Positions 8,410 through 16,497 of a stretch of DNA of 64,000 bases are shown piece by piece; positions within the stretch are counted from its first letter, which is position 1; each line of letters starts with the position of its first letter. Location of the stretch: NCBI RefSeq assembly GCF_009928445.1, contig NZ_JAABNO010000025.1, forward strand, positions 1 to 64,000, written 5' to 3'. The notes under the pieces were generated by a model that worked only from the letters and a program-made list of their open reading frames with translations, had not been told where the DNA came from and made no database searches. Position numbers and translations under genes: made by a program. Source of the DNA: Clostridium sp. C8-1-8 (GTDB taxonomy: Bacteria > Bacillota > Clostridia > Clostridiales > Clostridiaceae).

Positions 8410-8587
8410 TCTATTTAGAGGTTAAAATAAGTTTTTATCTGAAGGTTACTTCATTTTTTTCTTAAATGCGTTTTAAGGGATGCCATTTCTGACTTCCCTT
8501 AAAAATTGATACATTATCAACATTGTTCTAACCCATAGCCTTATTGTTTAAACTGTCTACTTGATAGGGTTCAGTTCATTACGAACC

Positions 8588-8632
8588 ATGCTGTGTTTTA
8601 AGTGATTATTTATTTTTATTTATATGAGGTTA
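8588..8632. repeat. R5-type tail at the 3' side of a membrane-protein gene
   Basis: The tail TGTTTTAAGTGATTATTT followed by a T-rich stretch and GAGG matches the R5 tail; the hairpin half is degenerate. A similar tail is at 9066-9110, past the next minus-strand gene. Confidence 0.4.
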
Positions 8633-8654
8633 GACAAGAATAAAACATAATAAT

Positions 8655-8924
8655 TTATTGTTTTGAAACACCCATACCACGGATAAATAAACATATTATT
8701 AAAACAAGTTCTATCAATATACACATGACAAAGAATAGTCCTTTCTTTGCATAAATGCCATAGCCAAGAAGTGCTATATATACGAACGAAATAACGGACA
8801 AAGTTAAAATATATGTTCTTTTACTGTAATGTTTTCTTTTCTTTATATTTCTTATTTGATTTGAAAGTAAAAGCAAAGTTATTATTAAAACTAATGTAAT
8901 CATTAGTAAGCCTATTATATTCAT
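8655..8924 (-). CDS. Small membrane protein, unknown function (89 aa)
   Basis: Three hydrophobic segments (about residues 3-21, 40-58 and 66-83) are separated by a basic loop IRNIKKRKHYSKRT, which would place that loop in the cytoplasm. A ribosome site GGGAGAA precedes ATG 8924 and a TGGTATAAT promoter lies about 97 bp upstream, so it is probably transcribed alone. No family was recognised. Confidence 0.65.
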   Translation of the reverse strand: MNIIGLLMITLVLIITLLLLSNQIRNIKKRKHYSKRTYILTLSVISFVYIALLGYGIYAKKGLFFVMCILIELVLIICLFIRGMGVSKQ

Positions 8925-9020
8925 TTATAGTTTCTCCCAATTTTGCTAAACAGATTATCAATATGGAAGCTTGGTATAAGCAACACTGAACACTTTACCA
9001 ATGCATCTTAATTATCACAA

Positions 9021-9029
9021 ATTATACCA
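9021..9029 (-). promoter_or_regulatory. Extended -10 promoter of the small membrane protein gene
   Basis: TGGTATAAT on the minus strand, within TTTGGTACAACATGG context. The start codon is 97 bp downstream. Confidence 0.5.
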
Positions 9030-9065
9030 TGTTGTACCAAATGATTCTAAAAAAATTCTAGACCA

Positions 9066-9110
9066 TAGGGTGTTTTAAGCAGTCATTAGTTTTTTATGTG
9101 AGGCTATATA
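9066..9110. repeat. R5-type tail at the 3' end of the peptidase-like gene
   Basis: GTGTTTTAAGCAGTCATTAG followed by TTTTTTATGTGAGGC, 36 bp past the stop codon of the following minus-strand gene. Confidence 0.45.
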
Positions 9111-9145
9111 AAAAAACTATGAATTATAGATAATTTTTCATAAGA

Positions 9146-9718
9146 TTATTTTATAAGAATGCCTGCTCCTGTATACAGGTATGGAGTCTCCCTCTCTAAG
9201 GTAAACTTACCATTAGTTTCGATAACAAAATTCTCCCAAGTAACGTTATCAGTACCATTACCATAGTAAGCTGATGAATTTAACATTTTCAATGTATTAT
9301 CTTCATATTTGATAAGTATATAGTGCAAGGCTTTAGCAGACTTTTCCGAACCGCACATAATAATTGCATATTTATTAGCACCTGCTTTAAGTTTATCAAT
9401 AACATTTATATTTTCAACAGATATGTTAAAGTCATTTGCAAGTTTCATAAAGGGACTATTAGGTAATACGCATAGATAGGAATCCGAATTCCACCTATCC
9501 CTTAATTGCTTGGCCATCTTTTCTGGATCTGAACAAGCTTCATGGATACCCATATTGTTGGGACCTAATTGTATTTCTTTGTAAATATTATCAACAAAAG
9601 CTCTATCATTTATATGTTCAGCTTTGTTGGTTTCCCATAAGTAGTAGGCAATTGAATATGCACCACAATACATACTACCTTTAGGTTGAGAAATATATGG
9701 TTTAATCAAATCATCCAC
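9146..9718 (-). CDS. C39/papain-like cysteine peptidase-fold protein (190 aa)
   Basis: QPKGSMYCGAYSIAYYLWE puts Cys18 at the start of a helix, as in C39-type cysteine peptidases, and LHYILIKYED (His132) followed by MLNSS (Asn147) supplies the other expected catalytic residues. There is no signal peptide, so it is cytoplasmic or released by another route. The start ATG lies after GAGAGGAAG. Related proteins in Firmicutes occur as bacteriocin-leader proteases, effector domains or stand-alone proteins; no ABC exporter or leader peptide is adjacent. A second, smaller protein of this kind is at 28265. Confidence 0.6.
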   Translation of the reverse strand: MDDLIKPYISQPKGSMYCGAYSIAYYLWETNKAEHINDRAFVDNIYKEIQLGPNNMGIHEACSDPEKMAKQLRDRWNSDSYLCVLPNSPFMKLANDFNISVENINVIDKLKAGANKYAIIMCGSEKSAKALHYILIKYEDNTLKMLNSSAYYGNGTDNVTWENFVIETNGKFTLERETPYLYTGAGILIK

Positions 9719-9833
9719 TTCCTCTCAATATATTACTTAAATTAGTAATCCTTCTGAATATATTATAAGTATCTATTATTTTGTACGTCATAGCTTACAA
9801 GTACATGGCATCTCCTACAATCATTGCACTATA

Positions 9834-9926
9834 TTACATTCTATTCAATAAAAGTTCTACTTCTAAGGGTGACTTAAAATATCTTTTTACCGCATTATTT
9901 ATTTTTTCAATAGAATATTCATATCT
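9834..9926 (-). pseudogene. About 30-residue C-terminal coding remnant
   Basis: A minus-strand frame with no start reads YEYSIEKINNAVKRYF and continues to LLLNRM then stop. It looks like real coding sequence cut at its 5' end; no family is recognised. Confidence 0.25.
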
Positions 9927-9982
9927 TTAAATTTGCCAATTGCATCACATTATTTTCCTATGTTCACATACTAATATAACTT

Positions 9983-10951
9983 TCATAACCTTATCAATCC
10001 ATTAATCCTTATATCATCAAGCTCCTCAGCAGTCAATGTGTCAGCATTATATAATCTCATGTATTCCTTTGATACATCGCTGTCAAAAATAAGTATGTCA
10101 TCAGAGTTTATGGTTACATCAACTCCTGAACGATAAAGTTCCTTAATTGGATGTTTTTCTAAACTTTCAACTCTACCAAGTTTAATGTTGCTTGTAGGAG
10201 TAATATTTAAGCGGATATGGTTATTTATTAAAAATTCAATTACTTTTTCTGAAGTAACCGCGGCAATGCCATGTTGTACTTCATCCAGTTCTAGCAACTC
10301 AACTGCCTTTTTCACATCATCAGCAGTGCCCCATTCTCCAACATGAGCTTTAAGCCTCAAGCCTTGGCTTTTAGCTTTCTTATAAATTGGAATAAAATTT
10401 TCAATTGGCTGTGCAAGCTCATCTCCATACAAATCAATAGAATAAAATATTTCATTTCCCCAAAAATGCTCTAAACACTCTGTCAAATAATCTATAGGAC
10501 AATGCCTTGATAATCCTATTTGCAGCCTTAATTCAATCTCTGGTGCTATCCTTTGGTTTGCATCTTGAAACACATTAATTAACGCTTCTATATCATCATG
10601 AAAAAACTCTCCTAAGCCCCAAACATCTTCACCAATCTCTAGAACTTTAATTCCATCATATTTAGCTTGTACAAAAGTTGCATCAATTAATAGTTTTCGC
10701 ATTTCTTTATTATTAAACTTGTCCCCAATGTACTTATCATTCCATCTATGCATATCCTGCATGGTGGACAAAACTCCTTTAAAATAAGGAATTTCTACTC
10801 CAGTTTTGAGTTTTATATACTCTCTACTTCCACCTAAGGCAAAATGATTGTGCAAATCTGATTTTGGAATGGCTCTTAATTTCTCCATATCATGATTTTT
10901 TAATGCTGCAATGAACTTATCTGAATATAGATCCTCCATCTTCTCCTCCAA
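9983..10951 (-). CDS. Adenosine deaminase-like metal-dependent deaminase (322 aa)
   Basis: The amidohydrolase metal site is complete: DLHNHFALGG (His34, His36), HVGEWG (His203 with catalytic Glu206), QHGIAA (His227) and INSDD (Asp284, Asp285). The spacing fits adenosine/adenine deaminases, and the protein is slightly short for the family (about 330-350). GGAGGAG precedes ATG 10951. It would convert adenosine or a related aminopurine to the deaminated base plus ammonia, in purine salvage. The C-terminus is probably complete (INGLIRL); a short sequence resembling this tail recurs in debris at 15688. Confidence 0.85.
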   Translation of the reverse strand: MEEKMEDLYSDKFIAALKNHDMEKLRAIPKSDLHNHFALGGSREYIKLKTGVEIPYFKGVLSTMQDMHRWNDKYIGDKFNNKEMRKLLIDATFVQAKYDGIKVLEIGEDVWGLGEFFHDDIEALINVFQDANQRIAPEIELRLQIGLSRHCPIDYLTECLEHFWGNEIFYSIDLYGDELAQPIENFIPIYKKAKSQGLRLKAHVGEWGTADDVKKAVELLELDEVQHGIAAVTSEKVIEFLINNHIRLNITPTSNIKLGRVESLEKHPIKELYRSGVDVTINSDDILIFDSDVSKEYMRLYNADTLTAEELDDIRINGLIRL

Positions 10952-10986
10952 TCTAGCTAAATATTAAATATATACAACTTAATCTA

Positions 10987-11193
10987 CTAATTATGCACTC
11001 CGGATAGTCTCCAAAAGATTAGATTATATAACCTATATAAATTAAGTTTATAAGATGAATATATGGGACTAAAGCTCCGTCCCCCTGTCCCTGAGATCAA
11101 TTTTTTTACTTTAGGATATGCTGATTTATAATTTTTCAAATCATAACCAGTTATCGTGGAAATTTTCTTGCATTGCGACGCAAAACACTGCAA
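10987..11193 (-). pseudogene. Short coding remnant ending in an R1 repeat
   Basis: The frame KISTITGYDLKNYKSAYPK and onward to KKLISGTG enters the R1 repeat and continues through it. The first part looks like real coding sequence; what follows the repeat does not. There is no convincing ribosome site. By analogy with the HAD and HD genes this is probably the 3' end of a lost gene whose terminus carried R1. Confidence 0.25.
11065..11091. repeat. R1 repeat copy 4
   Basis: GGGACTAAAGCTCCGTCC...TGTCCC, nearly the consensus. Confidence 0.8.
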
Positions 11194-11250
11194 AACTCAA
11201 TTATGAATAATCCAGTGTTTAATTAATTATTCGTTTTTATTGTTGTGACA
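11180..11250. repeat. R5 repeat copy past the 56-residue membrane protein gene
   Basis: AAACACTG pairs with CAGTGTTT and is followed by AATTAATTATTCGTTTTTAT, like the tail at 2098. It starts about 50 bp past the stop at 11303. Confidence 0.55.
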
Positions 11251-11302
11251 TAAAAAAGAATATTACATTTTAACTTTAAACATAATTCGTAGCGTATAAT
11301 AC

Positions 11303-11473
11303 CTATTTTATATATTTTGTTTTAAATCCACCTACAATTATTAAAATAATTGCAACTAAAAGCAGTGGTATTGCAAACCAATTGGGTATTGGCATAATGA
11401 ACCTTTCTGTTATTCTATACATTACAGATATAAGAAGTCCTATTCCCAGTATGGGAGAGATTGCCTTTTTCAT
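11303..11473 (-). CDS. Small two-helix membrane protein (56 aa)
   Basis: ATG 11473 is preceded by TAGGAGATAATAATA. The product MKKAISPILGIGLLISVMY... has one hydrophobic helix (about 5-19), a polar loop RITERFIMPIPNWF, a second helix (about 34-49), and a basic end KTKYIK. It has its own promoter-bearing R7 repeat upstream and an R5 hairpin downstream, so it is a complete small transcription unit. The family is unknown. Confidence 0.6.
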   Translation of the reverse strand: MKKAISPILGIGLLISVMYRITERFIMPIPNWFAIPLLLVAIILIIVGGFKTKYIK

Positions 11474-11536
11474 TATTATTATCTCCTAATAAAATATGAA
11501 TTATTTTTATTTCAGATAAATTTACTATCTCCAACT

Positions 11537-11620
11537 AATTACTTGTAATCATACCATATTTCGCCAAGTTATTCCATGACTATAAAGCCACTTGAAGGTA
11601 TTAATATTATTCTCTACACT
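11537..11620 (-). repeat. R7 repeat copy 1, promoter-bearing
   Basis: About 75 bp is also present at 14971-15045. On the minus strand it contains TGGTATGAT (11556-11548), an extended -10, 75 bp upstream of the 56-residue membrane protein gene. The rest of 11474-11825 contains no supported gene. Confidence 0.5.
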
Positions 11621-11753
11621 GCATTATTCAATTTTCAAAAAGCATTGTTCGCATATTAAACTTCACAAGTTACGACGTCTTTTTTTTCATAGAACTAAAT
11701 CGCTAAAAGCGATGGCTTAAGTCAGTGATTAGTTTAAGTTTATATGGAAAAAG

Positions 11754-11794
11754 TAAGAAGTGAAGTTTCTTTCTCAAGGAAACTTCACTTCTTA
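11754..11794. terminator. Perfect 16-bp hairpin just before the recombinase remnant
   Basis: 11754-11769 (TAAGAAGTGAAGTTTC) pairs fully with 11779-11794 across a 9-nt loop, followed by GATTTT. It lies 31 bp before the recombinase ATG and could be a terminator shielding the element or its left boundary. Confidence 0.55.
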
Positions 11795-11825
11795 GATTTT
11801 ACACGCCTTTTGAAGGAGTGATAAA

Positions 11826-12200
11826 ATGTATCAAAGAATAGACAAAATGATTAAATATCTAGAACTTCGTGGTCGTAGCAAAGCTACTATAAACAGTATG
11901 GTTTTAACTATAAAGAAGTTTTCTAAATTCTATAATCAGCCACCTGAAACGCTAGGTGAACAACAAATTTTCAACTATCTGAATTATTGCATAAATGTTA
12001 AAAAATTATGCAGAGGAACTGTAAGTTATATTAATAGTACTCTAAAATTCTTTTATGTTGTAACTCTTGAGGGATCGTGGAGTGATTTGAGAATTCCTAT
12101 ACTTAGATATGATAAGAAATTACATAAATATTTAACAAAAGAAGAAATAAGACTCTTATTATATTCTACTACTTATTTAAGACATAAAGATATAATATCC
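11826..12200 (+). pseudogene. Tyrosine recombinase, N-terminal part only
   Basis: The frame has an N-terminal core-binding (SAM-like) domain (YLELRGRSKATINSMVLTIK, YINSTLKFFYVV) and the beginning of the catalytic domain at LTKEEIRLLLYSTTYLRHKD. The Arg-His-x-x-Arg-Tyr catalytic residues are absent, because the reading continues near 12200 into IS91-type transposase sequence. AAGGAG before ATG 11826 is intact. Recombinases of this type accompany some IS91-like elements as accessory genes. It cannot be active. Confidence 0.7.
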
Positions 12201-12546
12201 ACAATGTATTCTATCCTATTTACTGCTGTTTCCTAGACTTTGCTAGAATTAGCAAAGGATACGAAATATTTAAATGCCAATATCGGTTTTACAACTATTT
12301 TCCATACTTGGGGGGCAAAACTTAATGTATTATCCACATATACATTGTATAGTTCCTGGAGGAGGATTAAGTCTTGATAATAGTAATAGGATAAAATCAA
12401 AAAAGAATCTTTTTATCCCTGTAAAGGTACTTTCAAGAAAATTTAGAGGAAAATATTTATTTTATTTGAATTATTCTTATCAAAAAAATAAGCTGAAATT
12501 TCCTAAGGAAAAAATATTTATTTTTAAGGGAACAAAACCCCTTTAA
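12200..12546 (+). pseudogene. IS91-type (Y2/HUH) transposase remnant, frameshifted
   Basis: ILFTAVS, an in-frame stop, TLLELAKDTKYLNANIGFTT and IFHTWG run in one frame. After a run of six G near 12311-12316 the match continues in the next frame as GGQNLMYYPHIHCIVPGGGL. PHIHCIVPGGGLS is the HUH metal-binding motif of IS91 transposases. The N-terminal zinc-finger part and the C-terminal tyrosines are missing. The join with the recombinase suggests one deletion removed the 3' end of one gene and the 5' end of the other. Confidence 0.7.
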
Positions 12547-12586
12547 CGCGAGTCTTGTTAATGTATAGTTGAAAGAAGGTGATTAA

Positions 12587-13114
12587 TTGGACAGCGAAAA
12601 TCTTATTATTAAAGCTAAAGGTGGAAATAAGGAAGCTTTTGTTTCGTTAATGAGTTTATATGAACGTGATATGTACAACCTATCAAAACATATGCTTGGC
12701 AATACTGATTTTATTTATGATGTAGTTCAAGAAACTATAATAACCGCCTACCAGAAAATAGGTACATTAAAGAATTCAGCTTCTTTTAAAAGTTGGTTAA
12801 TAAAAATATTGATTAATAAGTGTAAAACCCATCTTCACAGAGAAAGCAAAGTTACATATTTAGATGAGGAAATTGTAATCCCAACTATGGATGAATCTTT
12901 AGAAAGAGTAGAAATTTATGAACTGCTTAAGAAATTACCAGAAGACTTCAGAGCTGTAATTATACTTTTCTATTTCAATGATTTTAATTACAAGGAAATT
13001 TCAGAGATACTTAATATACCTGAGGGGACAGTTAAATCTAGATTATTTAGATCAAAAGCCCAGTTATATGAAATGATTAATTGTAAGGAGGATAAACGTT
13101 ATGAAAGGTTATAG
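12587..13114 (+). CDS. ECF-type RNA polymerase sigma factor (175 aa)
   Basis: Region 2 (NKEAFVSLMSLYERDMYNLS, IYDVVQETIITAYQKIGTLK) and region 4 (LPEDFRAVIILFYFNDFNYK, EISEILNIPEGTVKSRLFRS) are those of extracytoplasmic-function sigma-70 factors, with normal length. The start is TTG 12587 after GAAGGTGA. The following anti-sigma gene overlaps it by 14 bases, so the two are co-translated. It should direct RNA polymerase to a small regulon including its own promoter once released from the membrane partner. The signal is unknown. Confidence 0.85.
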   Translation: MDSENLIIKAKGGNKEAFVSLMSLYERDMYNLSKHMLGNTDFIYDVVQETIITAYQKIGTLKNSASFKSWLIKILINKCKTHLHRESKVTYLDEEIVIPTMDESLERVEIYELLKKLPEDFRAVIILFYFNDFNYKEISEILNIPEGTVKSRLFRSKAQLYEMINCKEDKRYERL

Positions 13115-14099
13115 TGTTGAGGATTTATTTAATAAGGAAAAGAATAAAGCAATAGATACAGAGTTTCATAACTTCTTTAACCAAACTCTAAGTAATTTAC
13201 CCAAGAAGAAAAGAAGGCAAAGGCCTTTTATAGCAGTTGCAGCCGTGGTTGCATTTATGGTGCTCTCATCTACAGTGATGGTATTCGGTAAAAATATACC
13301 AGTAGTTAAAAATATTAAGAATTATTTCTATGCACCTGAAGAATATGATAAATACGCTCAGCATGTTGATACCGTCGATAATTTTTATGATCTCAATGTT
13401 AATATTCACGATGTTATTTATGATAATAATTTTCTTATTTATTCATATACAGTGTCTAGGACAGATGGAAAGCCAATAGAATCACTTGACGATGAAAAAC
13501 TAATGATCTCAGCAAAAGTACCTGTAAAAGATGATCAAAGCACCTCTGGAGGTGATTTTATTACAGAGAAGACCGATAATTCTTTTACCCATTATAGCTA
13601 CATGATTATAAAAAATTTAAATCTTCCAGATAAAATGACATTGCCTTTCGACATCCTATATACTAATAATCCAAGGAAAGATGCTGAGATTGTAAAAACA
13701 ATTAATGTGGAAGTTGATAAGACTAAGCTTAACAATTCATTAAAAGAGGTTAAGCTAAACAAAGATATCAAAATACAAGAAGGCTCCATATATTTAGACT
13801 CTATTTCTTTCACCCCTTTTGGTGCTGTATTCTTTTCTGAGAACAGAGGTGGATGGGATTTTGAAGGCGAAGACCATTACTATTTTGGATTGTTCGATGA
13901 AACAGGCAAACAATTATACTGTAAAGGTACGGGTGTGAGTTATGATAGTGGAAAAAAGGTATCTGTGATTACAAAACCGTTTATTTCAAGTGAATATAAA
14001 GGACATAAAAGTATTACAATTAAGGTTTATGATAATAGAACTAATAGTGAAGTAGAGGGAGCCAGCACTACAATTGAGATACCAAATTTAGATCAATAG
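13101..14099 (+). CDS. Membrane-bound anti-sigma factor, DUF4179-type (332 aa)
   Basis: AAGGAGG precedes ATG 13101 inside the sigma gene. A short cytoplasmic N-terminus (1-40, with basic KKKRRQR) is followed by one transmembrane helix (about 43-62) and a large extracytoplasmic beta-rich domain with YTNNPRKD-type repeats, the layout of DUF4179 proteins paired with ECF sigma factors. The N-terminus would sequester the sigma factor and the outer domain sense a surface condition. No zinc-binding HxxxCxxC motif is present, so it is not a ZAS-type anti-sigma. Confidence 0.8.
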   Translation: MKGYSVEDLFNKEKNKAIDTEFHNFFNQTLSNLPKKKRRQRPFIAVAAVVAFMVLSSTVMVFGKNIPVVKNIKNYFYAPEEYDKYAQHVDTVDNFYDLNVNIHDVIYDNNFLIYSYTVSRTDGKPIESLDDEKLMISAKVPVKDDQSTSGGDFITEKTDNSFTHYSYMIIKNLNLPDKMTLPFDILYTNNPRKDAEIVKTINVEVDKTKLNNSLKEVKLNKDIKIQEGSIYLDSISFTPFGAVFFSENRGGWDFEGEDHYYFGLFDETGKQLYCKGTGVSYDSGKKVSVITKPFISSEYKGHKSITIKVYDNRTNSEVEGASTTIEIPNLDQ

Positions 14100-14163
14100 C
14101 TAAGATATGTTTAATTTTTAGTCATAGAACAATTTAATACAATAATAAATATTGATTGTCCTG

Positions 14164-14197
14164 TACCTAGTGGAAGAAACTCCGCTAGGTATTTTTG
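14164..14197 (+). terminator. Terminator of the sigma/anti-sigma operon
   Basis: ACCTAGTGGA pairs with TCCGCTAGGT (one G-T pair) and is followed by ATTTTT, 65 bp after the anti-sigma stop codon. Confidence 0.8.
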
Positions 14198-14212
14198 AAA
14201 AAGAGCAAGGAA

Positions 14213-14265
14213 GCTTTGCACAAGCTTATAAGTGATAAAGCATTGCTAATAAGCTTGCACAAAGC
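14213..14265. repeat. 17-bp imperfect inverted repeat
   Basis: 14213-14229 (GCTTTGCACAAGCTTAT) pairs with 14249-14265 with only the central CAC/GCA mismatched. It is not clearly a terminator and may be a small mobile remnant. Confidence 0.4.
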
Positions 14266-14357
14266 ATAATAAATATATAGTGTGGTATTCCTGTGGGGAC
14301 AGAAAATAAGAGGGCAGGTCCATATTAACAGTTCCTTTAAAAGTAATACTCAGCAAT

Positions 14358-14882
14358 TTATTCAGCATATTCTTTTCTTAAACTGTCTATAAATTCTTCT
14401 ACTTCTCTATAATTACTTAAAATCTTTATGTTCTTATCAGGAAAACTTGTTAATATATCTTTAATTCTAGGCATTGTATCCATTTCAAAATTTTTTATGA
14501 ACTCAATAAATTCTTCTTCCACTGTATAATCAAAGCCCTCTGCCATGTCATCCCTAATTACACCTTGCTTAATATTTTCTTCAGCTCTTTTATAAGCGTT
14601 GGCTACACATATTTCTGAAGGTATATTTAATGCTATTATTGTATCAGCTAATTTAACCCTCATTTCAAGAGTAGAAATATAATTACCATCAATAATCCAT
14701 TTCTCGTGTATCCGTGCAAAATCACTTACTCTTGCAACTAATTCGTCTCTTGTTATGTGCGATTTTCCGCTAGTATGATAAATTTTATCTAAATGTAAAA
14801 CTGGGTAATGCAGAAAATCATTAATTTTTTTTGTTAATACTGATTTTCCCGCACCTGGACACCCGATTATTATAATTTTCAT
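14358..14882 (-). CDS. P-loop nucleotide kinase-like protein, FlaR/adenylate-kinase-like (174 aa)
   Basis: GCPGAGKSVLTKKI is a Walker A motif at residues 8-21, followed by LHLDKIYH and later DGNYISTLEMRVKLADTIIA, the layout of the small proteins annotated as DNA topology modulation protein FlaR or adenylate-kinase-like ATPases. Length is typical. GGAGGAG precedes ATG 14882. The biochemical substrate of this family is not established. It has its own R7 promoter region upstream. Confidence 0.75.
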   Translation of the reverse strand: MKIIIIGCPGAGKSVLTKKINDFLHYPVLHLDKIYHTSGKSHITRDELVARVSDFARIHEKWIIDGNYISTLEMRVKLADTIIALNIPSEICVANAYKRAEENIKQGVIRDDMAEGFDYTVEEEFIEFIKNFEMDTMPRIKDILTSFPDKNIKILSNYREVEEFIDSLRKEYAE

Positions 14883-14970
14883 CTATTACTCCTCCGCTTT
14901 TCAGTTTCTTTTACTTGCATACAAATAAATACAAATATTATTAGTGAACAACATCTTACTGTTCCCACAT

Positions 14971-15045
14971 AATTACTTGCAATCATACCATATTTACCAA
15001 AACTGTTCCATGACTATAAAACTACTTGAATATTTTAATGTTGTT
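14971..15045 (-). repeat. R7 repeat copy 2, promoter-bearing
   Basis: Matches 11537-11620 over about 75 bp with scattered differences. It includes TGGTATGAT on the minus strand about 95 bp upstream of the P-loop kinase gene. Both copies thus precede minus-strand genes. Confidence 0.5.
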
Positions 15046-15049
15046 CTCC

Positions 15050-15617
15050 TTAGGTGCATCTGTCTGCTTTGATGAGATTGAGTATAATATTGGGTAGTTG
15101 GACTCTTGTAACAAACAATAAAATTCCAAGGAAGATAGTAATCATATTGGTATTAAAAAGAATTTTTTTAATATCTATTTTTCGCTCTTCGCAGAGTCCC
15201 CTACTGCCATGAGTCCAGAGAAGAATTATCTGTACAGATAAGAAAACACTGGAATAAATAACTAATTCTTTGCCTAGGACAGAAGTTACAATTGGGATAA
15301 TCGGATTGCCAGCATTTGAGTACATAATACATATTTTTTCAACTGCATCCAAGTGAAATATCTTTTCAAGCACCTTTACTAAAATCAACAAAATACTATA
15401 AATCACTATTGCAGCCACAAAAGCAAGAAGCAATCTATTCCGTATGCTTTCTGTATATTTGACCTAAAAGGCATTAATAATAACGCAAGGCATTATTAGA
15501 TAAATAACGACTTTTGCTCTCTTTAACTTTCATTAAACGCGTTTTAACCAATACGAATCCCATAGCCGTAATTAAAAAAAGCTTGGCAATCTGCTTCATT
15601 AATAACGAACTAATCAC
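15050..15617 (-). pseudogene. Auxin-efflux-carrier (AEC) family transporter, frameshifted and 3' truncated
   Basis: A GTG start at 15617 follows GGAGG. The frame begins with a hydrophobic helix (MKQIAKLFLITAMGFVLVK) and then breaks; the next frame continues from about 15433 with LLLAFVAAIVIYSILLILVK and KICIMYSNAGNPIIPIVTSV. The YSNAGN-x-x-IP motif is the signature of AEC permeases. Only about 190 of roughly 300 residues are represented and the C-terminal half is missing. Two lesions make it non-functional. Confidence 0.65.
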
Positions 15618-15687
15618 AATTCTACCTCCATAATTTAAGGGAAACAAGTATACCTTATATTCTTCACTTCACAATAAACTCAAATTT

Positions 15688-15855
15688 TCATAACACTCTT
15701 AAGCCATTAATTTCTATACCATCAATATCTCCAGCGGTTAATATCTTCAATCTTTTCTCTTGTATTCGCCTTTGCTAAGCATATATGAAATAACCTCAAA
15801 AGAAATCAAAGCTTTCTGGACATCAATTATTAACAATGGAATATTCTTTTTACAT
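15688..15855 (-). pseudogene. Gene debris: isochorismatase-like start joined to deaminase-like tail
   Basis: At 15855 GGAGG precedes an ATG that is thrown out of frame by one extra T; the shifted frame reads KNIPLLIIDVQKAL, the first strand of isochorismatase-type hydrolases. About 90 bp later another frame reads LKILTAGDIDGIEINGLRVL then stop, resembling the tail of the deaminase at 9983. I read this as two gene remnants joined by a deletion. Matches are short. Confidence 0.35.
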
Positions 15856-16048
15856 TGCCTCCTAATTATATTTTAAATTTAGACGTAAAAATACCCGGAT
15901 GAAATAATGATTTCTCCAGGGTAATCATTCAAAAAAACATTACTCTTGTGGGCTTGTCTGGTTCCTCTATATTCCTGTGTGTTAAGTCCTCCTATTGCAA
16001 ATCCGGATTTTATTTAGAATAAACATGCAGAAAGATTGTTATCTTGAC

Positions 16049-16189
16049 CTATTGTATAAACTCCTCGGTTGTGTAAGCCCATTTGTTACCATCGTAAGTT
16101 GGTATCATTTTTCCCCACAATTCAAAAGGTTCATTAGGAATGTTAATATCATTCTTATTAGCTTCAGCAATCCTTTTAATTTCAATCAT
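16049..16189 (-). pseudogene. N-terminal fragment of a GNAT acetyltransferase
   Basis: ATG 16189 follows GGTGGA. The frame MIEIKRIAEANKNDINIPNE then PFELWGKMIPTYDGNKWAYT and TEEF ends abruptly at a stop. The INIPNEPFELWG-x-MIP segment is typical of the first strand of a GNAT subfamily; the acetyl-CoA-binding part is absent. The 16190-16470 gap upstream holds only its promoter. Confidence 0.5.
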
Positions 16190-16247
16190 TTTCAATCCAC
16201 CTTGCAAATTTACTATTTGTCTATTACTCAAATTTGTTGCTTATTAA

Positions 16248-16256
16248 ATTATAACA
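16248..16256 (-). promoter_or_regulatory. Extended -10 promoter of the GNAT fragment
   Basis: TGTTATAAT on the minus strand, 59 bp upstream of the ATG, the same sequence as in R4 elements but without the R4 hairpin. Confidence 0.45.
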
Positions 16257-16470
16257 TACTGTTTAATTGTACTTTTGCTTATGACAAGTTATTTTATACT
16301 ATTCTTTACCAATGATTTTATATTCTAAATCCAATTGCTTCACAAAAGGGTATTATCTCTTTGCCTATTATCATAATACTTTTAAAATAGATAATACTTC
16401 AATGAATTTAAGTCTTTCTTCTTATTCTCCACCATTCCCACTTATATGGCTTTCTTAAGTTAAAATTATA

Positions 16471-16497
16471 AGACTGAAGCTCTGTCCCCATGTCCCT
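16471..16497. repeat. R1 repeat copy 5, directly after the GH113-like stop codon
   Basis: AGACTGAAGCTCTGTCCC...TGTCCCT. It touches the stop codon at 16498. Confidence 0.75.

Noticed and set aside
9146..9718. Bacteriocin-processing C39 protease
   Set aside because: No ABC transporter domain, leader peptide with double-glycine or bacteriocin genes are nearby; only the fold is supported.
15995..16315. Plus-strand frame of 106 codons
   Set aside because: It is antisense to the GNAT fragment at 16049-16189, which has a ribosome site and family motif.
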